Shown in pieces: positions 15,898 through 19,614 of a DNA stretch of 19,614 nucleotides. The position numbers were made by a program, and so were the translations under genes. Each line of letters begins with the position of its first letter. Position 1 is the first letter of the stretch. Below the pieces are notes generated by a model. That model worked only from the letters and a program-made list of their open reading frames with translations, had not been told where the DNA came from and did no database searches. Source of the stretch: an uncultured Clostridia bacterium (GTDB lineage Bacteria > Bacillota > Clostridia > Christensenellales > Aristaeellaceae); contig CAKUAV010000037.1 of assembly GCA_934636425.1 (NCBI GenBank), positions 1-19,614 on the forward strand. Direction: 5' to 3'.

Positions 15898-16383
15898 ATG
15901 GCCAATCCCATCGTCACGATCGAAATGGAGGACGGCGGCGTCATCCGCCTCGAGCTGTATCCCGACATTGCGCCCATCACCGTGGACAATTTCGTCTCGC
16001 TGGTCAAGAAGGGCTTTTACGACGGGCTGATATTCCACCGCGTCATTTCCGGCTTCATGATTCAGGGCGGCGACCCTCAGGGCACCGGCATGGGCGGCCC
16101 CGGCTACACCATCAAGGGCGAGTTCAAGTCGAACGGCGTGGTCAACAACATCAGGCATGAGCGCGGCGTGATCTCCATGGCGCGCTCCATGATGCCCGAT
16201 TCCGCCGGCAGCCAGTTCTTCATCATGCACGCCGACGCGCCGCATCTGGACGGCCAGTACGCCGCGTTCGGCCGCGTCATCGAGGGCATCGAGGAGGTCG
16301 ACAAGATCGCCGCCGCCCGCACATCCCGCGGCGACCGCCCCGTAAACGATCAGCGCATGAAGAAGGTCACCGTGACCGAATGA
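15898..16383 (+). CDS. Cytoplasmic cyclophilin-type peptidyl-prolyl isomerase
   Basis: Same activity as the preceding gene but without a membrane anchor, so it should act in the cytoplasm. The start at 15898 follows AGGAGG; longer readings have no site. The 161-residue product is one cyclophilin domain beginning directly with NPIVTIEMEDGG. FHRVISGFMIQGGDP keeps the catalytic Arg, Phe and Gln, and GSQFFIM and LDGQYAAFGRV follow. Long stretches are nearly identical in DNA to the preceding gene: by my alignment 67 of 71 bases match between 15575-15645 and 16207-16277. This points to a local duplication. A terminator-like hairpin follows about 35 bases after the stop. Confidence 0.94.
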   Translation: MANPIVTIEMEDGGVIRLELYPDIAPITVDNFVSLVKKGFYDGLIFHRVISGFMIQGGDPQGTGMGGPGYTIKGEFKSNGVVNNIRHERGVISMARSMMPDSAGSQFFIMHADAPHLDGQYAAFGRVIEGIEEVDKIAAARTSRGDRPVNDQRMKKVTVTE

Positions 16384-16418
16384 CGGACGAGGCGCACAGC
16401 GCCCGCCGCTTATAGCAG

Positions 16419-16491
16419 ACTGCACCCCCTTGCCGGACAGGCGTTGTACAATGCCCGTCTGACAAAGGGGTGCGGTTTAATATGGTTTTTT
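16419..16491 (+). terminator. Long terminator-like hairpin after the cyclophilin genes
   Basis: The arms ACTGCACCCCCTTG and CAAAGGGGTGCGGT (16419-16432 and 16463-16476) pair almost fully. An inner stem (GACAGGCGTTG with CAATGCCCGTC) has TTGTACAA at its apex. TTTAAT and then a run of six T (16486-16491) follow. The total length is large for a simple terminator, but position and orientation fit the end of the plus-strand block. A smaller GGCGC-ACA-GCGCC hairpin lies before it at 16391-16403. Confidence 0.55.
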
Positions 16492-16877
16492 CGCGGAATC
16501 TTGTGGGGCGTGCAGGTTCATAGCGGCAGCAGACGACATGGCGCCGCCATGACAGCTTGTCAAAAAAGGTTTGGCAAGCCGGTGAATGGGGGAGATTGCT
16601 CCCCCGCCATTGCACGCTATCGGTTTTTGCTCTGGAAAATGTGATTTTCCGCCGCAACAGTCATCCCGCGCCCGCCGTACACGCCGCCGGGCGCGATTGA
16701 AAGCCGGAGAGAGCTTCGGCCCTCTCGAGCCCCCAGTTTTTTTCGACAGCTAACATGGCGCCGCCACGAGAGAACGGGCAAGAAAAATGCGTGCTTGGCA
16801 GTGCGATCTTTGTTTTCCCGCTGTTTGCGCCGCTCTGCCGCGCCTTGCTTCCCCCGGCTTTCCGAGAAGAACCGACA
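16492..16877. other. Non-coding, hairpin-rich region between convergent units
   Basis: No convincing gene is visible between the end of the plus-strand block and the glycosidase. The region holds several hairpins: a perfect CATGGCG-C-CGCCATG palindrome (16537-16551), GGGGGAG-ATTG-CTCCCCC (16588-16605) and GGAAAAT-GTG-ATTTTCC (16634-16650). Most lie within the inverted-repeat element listed separately. I see no clear terminator for the minus-strand glycosidase. Confidence 0.5.
16536..16768. repeat. Possible MITE-like or intergenic repeat element with inverted ends
   Basis: The left end (16536-16567) and the reverse complement of the right end (about 16738-16768) resemble each other over about 33 bases; both read TGGCG, a GC core, CCATG, AGCT, GTC and then a run of A. 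The 14-mer ACATGGCGCCGCCA occurs at both ends (16536 and 16753). About 170 bases of hairpin-rich DNA lie between. No transposase is encoded and no clear target-site duplication is seen. The ends are themselves nearly palindromic, so the inverted relation is less certain than the repeat itself. Confidence 0.4.
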
Positions 16878-18200
16878 TTACAGCTTGAACTGCGGCAGAT
16901 ACGGCTTGCTGAAGGCGAACAGCTCGTCCACCATATTGCGGATCTCGCGCAGATCGAGCACGGCGGAGGTGAGCGGATCGTAGCAGATGGCCTGATAGAC
17001 CAGATCGCGGTCGCCTGTGAGATGCGCCTTGACGGCCATTTCCTCGATCTGGCTGGAGAGGCACATCAGCGGCAGCACGCAGTCCGGAATCGCGCCCACG
17101 TGCATGGGCTGCAAACCATCCTGACTGGCCAGCACGGGCACCTCGACGCACGCGCCCACCGGCAGATTGTCGATCAGGCCGTAGTTGCGCACATTGCCGT
17201 TGAACTTGAACATCTCGTGATCGCCGAATATGGCGTTGAATATGCTGGAGGCGTATTCCTGGCCGCGCTTGAGGTCGACCGGCTCGGAGAGCGCCTTGCG
17301 GCGGGTTTCCTCATAGTCGGTGACGCGCTTCTCGCGGCACTCGATGGTGAAGTTGGTGCGGCCGGTGTTCCAGCTGGTGCCGCGATAGCAGTATTTCTGC
17401 AGCGTGTCCTCGCGCTTGCGGAACCACGGCGAATACTCGGAAAAGTGGCCGCTCGACTCGGTGACGTAGTAGCCCATGGCCAGGAACATCTCGTTGCGCA
17501 CGATGTCCTCGTCATAGACGGCCTGATTTTCGAGCGTGATTTTGCGCAGCGCCGGATAGAGATCCTCGCCGTTGTGCTCGAGCTTGAGATAGAAGGCCAA
17601 ATGGTTGATGCCCGCGCACAGATAGCTGATTTCATCCTTGGGGATATTCAGTATACTGGCGAACTTGGCGATGCCGCCCTGCACGCTGTGGCACAGGCCG
17701 GTGGTCATGATCTCGGGCGCGGCCTCCTGAATGGTGCGGCAGAGCATGGCCATGGGGTTCGTGTAGTTCAGGAACACGGCGTTCGGGCAGTACTTCTTAA
17801 TGTCGTCCACGATGCCCATCAGCACAGGCGCGGTGCGCAGGAAGCGGAATATGCCGGCGGGGTTGCGGGTGTCGCCCACGTTGATCTTCACGCCGTACTT
17901 TTCGCAGATGTACAGATCGTTCTTGAACACATCGAGCGGCTGCGCCATCAGCATGCTCACAACGCCGTCAGCGCCCTCCATGACCTCGGTACGATCGGTG
18001 GTGGCGATCAGCTTCGCCGGATAATGGCCGGCGTCTATGATGCGCTGAACGTCCACGCGGGCGTCCTCCAGCGCGCGCCTGTCGATGTCCACCAGCGCGA
18101 TCGTCGCGTCGGCAAACGCCGGATAGGAGAGTATGTCGCGCGCCAGCGCGCGGGAGAAGTTCGGGCTGCCCGCGCCGATGAATACGAATTTCCTGCTCAT
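16878..18200 (-). CDS. Glycoside hydrolase family 4, probable alpha-galactosidase
   Basis: Family 4 glycosidases cleave glycosides by an NAD- and Mn-dependent redox-elimination route and act in the cytoplasm. The 440-residue product begins with a Rossmann fold (FIGAGSPNFSRAL at 7-19, acidic residue in LVDIDRRAL for NAD ribose). It continues with NVGDTRNPAG, LNYTNPMAM at 144-152 and the metal-site motif GLCHSVQ with Cys170-His171, and a second metal ligand His200 in AGINH. The CHSV signature is associated with alpha-galactosidases (MelA type) rather than 6-phospho-glycosidases or alpha-glucuronidases; the subtype is inferred from that motif alone. The start is well supported by AAGGAGG upstream. 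It lies 90 bases after the DUF4867-like gene; a weak promoter-like pair (TTGTGT, 18-base gap, TATATG) is present there. It is likely the last gene of a sugar-use operon. Confidence 0.9.
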   Translation of the reverse strand: MSRKFVFIGAGSPNFSRALARDILSYPAFADATIALVDIDRRALEDARVDVQRIIDAGHYPAKLIATTDRTEVMEGADGVVSMLMAQPLDVFKNDLYICEKYGVKINVGDTRNPAGIFRFLRTAPVLMGIVDDIKKYCPNAVFLNYTNPMAMLCRTIQEAAPEIMTTGLCHSVQGGIAKFASILNIPKDEISYLCAGINHLAFYLKLEHNGEDLYPALRKITLENQAVYDEDIVRNEMFLAMGYYVTESSGHFSEYSPWFRKREDTLQKYCYRGTSWNTGRTNFTIECREKRVTDYEETRRKALSEPVDLKRGQEYASSIFNAIFGDHEMFKFNGNVRNYGLIDNLPVGACVEVPVLASQDGLQPMHVGAIPDCVLPLMCLSSQIEEMAVKAHLTGDRDLVYQAICYDPLTSAVLDLREIRNMVDELFAFSKPYLPQFKL

Positions 18201-18290
18201 GGGAAAATCCTCCTTATCACATATATGCTATTAAAAAACGGCAACACAAAAACACGTCCTGCGGCTCGTACCATTAAGGCGGGCGCGCGG

Positions 18291-18962
18291 TCAGTATTTC
18301 AGCTCGTAATTCAGGCCATGGACGCCGGGATACACGCCCTGCGCGGTCAGCTCGCGGCAGTCCTCATGGCAGATGATCCACTTGTTGGCGGCAAAGAGCA
18401 GCCGATCCTCGCCCTCGGATGCGGGCTTTTCGGTCAGGTCGGTGTTGGTGCCTTTGGGCAGGCCGACCACGCTGATGAAGCCCTCGCCGCTCACCTGACA
18501 GGGGCAGTAGTGAAGCGATGTGGCGTACACCTCGACCGTGTCGCCCGCCTCCAGCAGGAAGGCCTCGACCTTGCCGGCATCGTAATCATAGCCGTTCATA
18601 TCGCGCATATCGCCCAGCATGAGCACCAGCGGCGTGACGGCCACGTTGATTTCGGAGCTGCGGTGATATTCCAGCGCGTTGAAGAGCGAATTGTAGCCGT
18701 AGCAGACGCCGGTCTGCGCGGGGGTCTGGCCGAAGAAGCGGCGGGTCATGAGCAGATCGTCCGCCGTGCCGGTCAGCGCGTCGAGCGCGGGGAAGTAGAC
18801 CGAGCCGGACTTGGGCATGGTCAGCGCCTCGCGGCAGGCCTTGCAGATCGCCGCGCTGTCGTAATCCTCGATCAGGCGGCCGTACTTTTTGAAGGCGGCG
18901 TCGCGGACGGAATAGAGCTTCAATTCGGGATTGAGCTTTTTGAGTCTTTCAAGAAGCGTCAT
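18291..18962 (-). CDS. DUF4867-like protein of unknown function
   Basis: A 223-residue soluble protein that I recognise, with moderate certainty, as the DUF4867 family, which appears cupin-like and is found in gut Bacillota. Visible features are an N-terminal helical part (LLERLKKLNPEL), the central SLFNALEYHRSSEINVAVTPLVLMLG, a beta-rich region with KVEAFLLEAGDTVEVYATSLHYCPCQV, and a C-terminal ANKWIICHEDC. The His and Glu in EYHRSSE and the HYCPC segment could bind metal, as in cupins, but this is inference. There is no signal peptide or membrane segment. The start has AAGGAG nearby. It lies 45 bases after the large glycosidase-like gene and before the family 4 glycosidase, which suggests a role in sugar or sugar-acid isomerisation or sensing. 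Confidence 0.75.
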   Translation of the reverse strand: MTLLERLKKLNPELKLYSVRDAAFKKYGRLIEDYDSAAICKACREALTMPKSGSVYFPALDALTGTADDLLMTRRFFGQTPAQTGVCYGYNSLFNALEYHRSSEINVAVTPLVLMLGDMRDMNGYDYDAGKVEAFLLEAGDTVEVYATSLHYCPCQVSGEGFISVVGLPKGTNTDLTEKPASEGEDRLLFAANKWIICHEDCRELTAQGVYPGVHGLNYELKY

Positions 18963-19007
18963 GGCGTAAGTCTCCTTTTCATGGCGTTGTGGGAATGATG
19001 CGTTTTT

Positions 19008-19614
19008 TCAGCGCCGCCTGCCGACGGAGAGCACCTTGTAGAACGCGCCGGGCACAGTGCGTATGGCCGCGTCGTCCAGATAGCGCGCGTTCAATTCGAG
19101 CGTCTCGGCGATGGTCGAGGCGATCTGATGGGCGCGGTCGGGCGCGAAGTCGGGCGTTTCGCCGCGATAGACGCGGTAATAGCCGTGCTGATCGTCATGG
19201 ACAGCGTCCCATTTGAGCAGATCGCCCTCAAGGCGCACGTTTTCGGCGGGCACGTCCTCGCAGAGCACATAGTCGGTTGTGAACACGGTCAGCGAGAGCG
19301 GCTTTACGGCGTAACTGAGGCGGTCGTTTTCGTGATCGAGCGTGCAGGACGGCTCCTGCAGATCGCCGAATTCATTGACCGGAGGATGCGCGGCCTCAAA
19401 TTCGTAGACGCGCAGGGGCGGCTGCTTCCGGGCGTGCCTGAGCTGCAGATCGATCGCGATTTCCCGCGCGTCCTCGTGGCGGTTGATCACGAACACGCTC
19501 AGCGAGCCGTCCTTGTTGAGCAGGGCGAGCGTGCGCAGCAGCGGATCGTCGTTTTGAATATCCAGCACCTTGCTGTTGCGGCGGGCGTAGCGGGCGAGCA
19601 GCCCCAGGCACCAG
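19008..19614 (-). CDS. C-terminal part of a glycosidase-like protein with a fibronectin-III-like end (partial)
   Basis: The reading frame is open to the window edge, so the 5' part is missing; about 201 residues are seen. The first residues (WCLGLLARYARRNSKVL) look like the last helix of a TIM-barrel glycosidase. Then comes a beta-sandwich of the kind found after the barrel in families such as GH39, GH30 and GH51 (LALLNKDGSLSVFVINRH to PLSLTVFTTDY). The final ~75 residues have the pattern of a fibronectin type III domain (VRLEGDLLKWDAV, YYRVYRGE, FYKVLSV). The catalytic domain is outside the window, so the family cannot be fixed. It is upstream of, and probably co-transcribed with, the DUF4867-like gene and the family 4 glycosidase. 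Confidence 0.75.
   Translation of the reverse strand, partial: WCLGLLARYARRNSKVLDIQNDDPLLRTLALLNKDGSLSVFVINRHEDAREIAIDLQLRHARKQPPLRVYEFEAAHPPVNEFGDLQEPSCTLDHENDRLSYAVKPLSLTVFTTDYVLCEDVPAENVRLEGDLLKWDAVHDDQHGYYRVYRGETPDFAPDRAHQIASTIAETLELNARYLDDAAIRTVPGAFYKVLSVGRRR

Noticed and set aside
16588..16605. The GGGGGAG/CTCCCCC hairpin as a terminator
   Set aside because: Neither strand has a T run after the stem.
16367..16657. A 96-codon minus-strand frame downstream of the cyclophilins
   Set aside because: It overlaps the terminator hairpin and the inverted-repeat block, has no clear ribosome binding site and no recognisable domain.
16755..18998. A 747-codon open frame antisense to the family 4 glycosidase and the DUF4867-like gene
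   Set aside because: Same shadow composition; the minus-strand genes have clear motifs, starts and ribosome binding sites.

Overview
The window looks like chromosomal DNA from a GC-rich member of the Clostridia (Bacillota), probably an uncultured gut-type lineage. The evidence is a tRNA-sensing T-box leader in front of cysE-cysS, separate secD and secF genes, a long RecJ with the Gram-positive C-terminal extension, a bifunctional Rel, a HemZ-type radical SAM protein, strong AGGAGG ribosome binding sites and textbook sigma-A promoters. I see no tRNA, rRNA, CRISPR array, phage gene or transposase.

Region 1 (1-4660, minus strand) holds two transcription units. The first is promoter, T-box leader, cysE, cysS and a strong terminator: serine O-acetyltransferase and cysteinyl-tRNA synthetase under control of uncharged tRNA-Cys. 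The second is a divergent GuaA-like gene followed by rpiB. The GuaA-like protein is the most unusual gene here. Its glutamine amidotransferase half has lost both the nucleophile Cys and the catalytic His, and its synthase half lacks the usual XMP-closing loop, yet the PP-loop is intact.

Region 2 (4825-16383, plus strand) is a housekeeping block in familiar clostridial order: secD, secF, an 800-base gap, then recJ, rel, dtd, a metallo-beta-lactamase-fold hydrolase, hemZ and two tandem cyclophilins. It covers protein export, DNA repair, the stringent response, D-aminoacyl-tRNA proofreading and protein folding. Compared with the usual order, apt is absent between recJ and rel, and the cyclophilins stand where hisS-aspS often lie.

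Region 3 (16384-16877) is non-coding and rich in hairpins. It contains a long terminator-like hairpin and a stretch of about 230 bases flanked by imperfect inverted repeats of about 33 bases.

Region 4 (16878-19614, minus strand) is a carbohydrate-use cluster. It holds the C-terminal part of a large glycosidase-like protein with a fibronectin-III-like end (running off the window), a DUF4867-like protein, and an NAD/Mn-dependent family 4 glycosidase with the CHSV signature of alpha-galactosidases.
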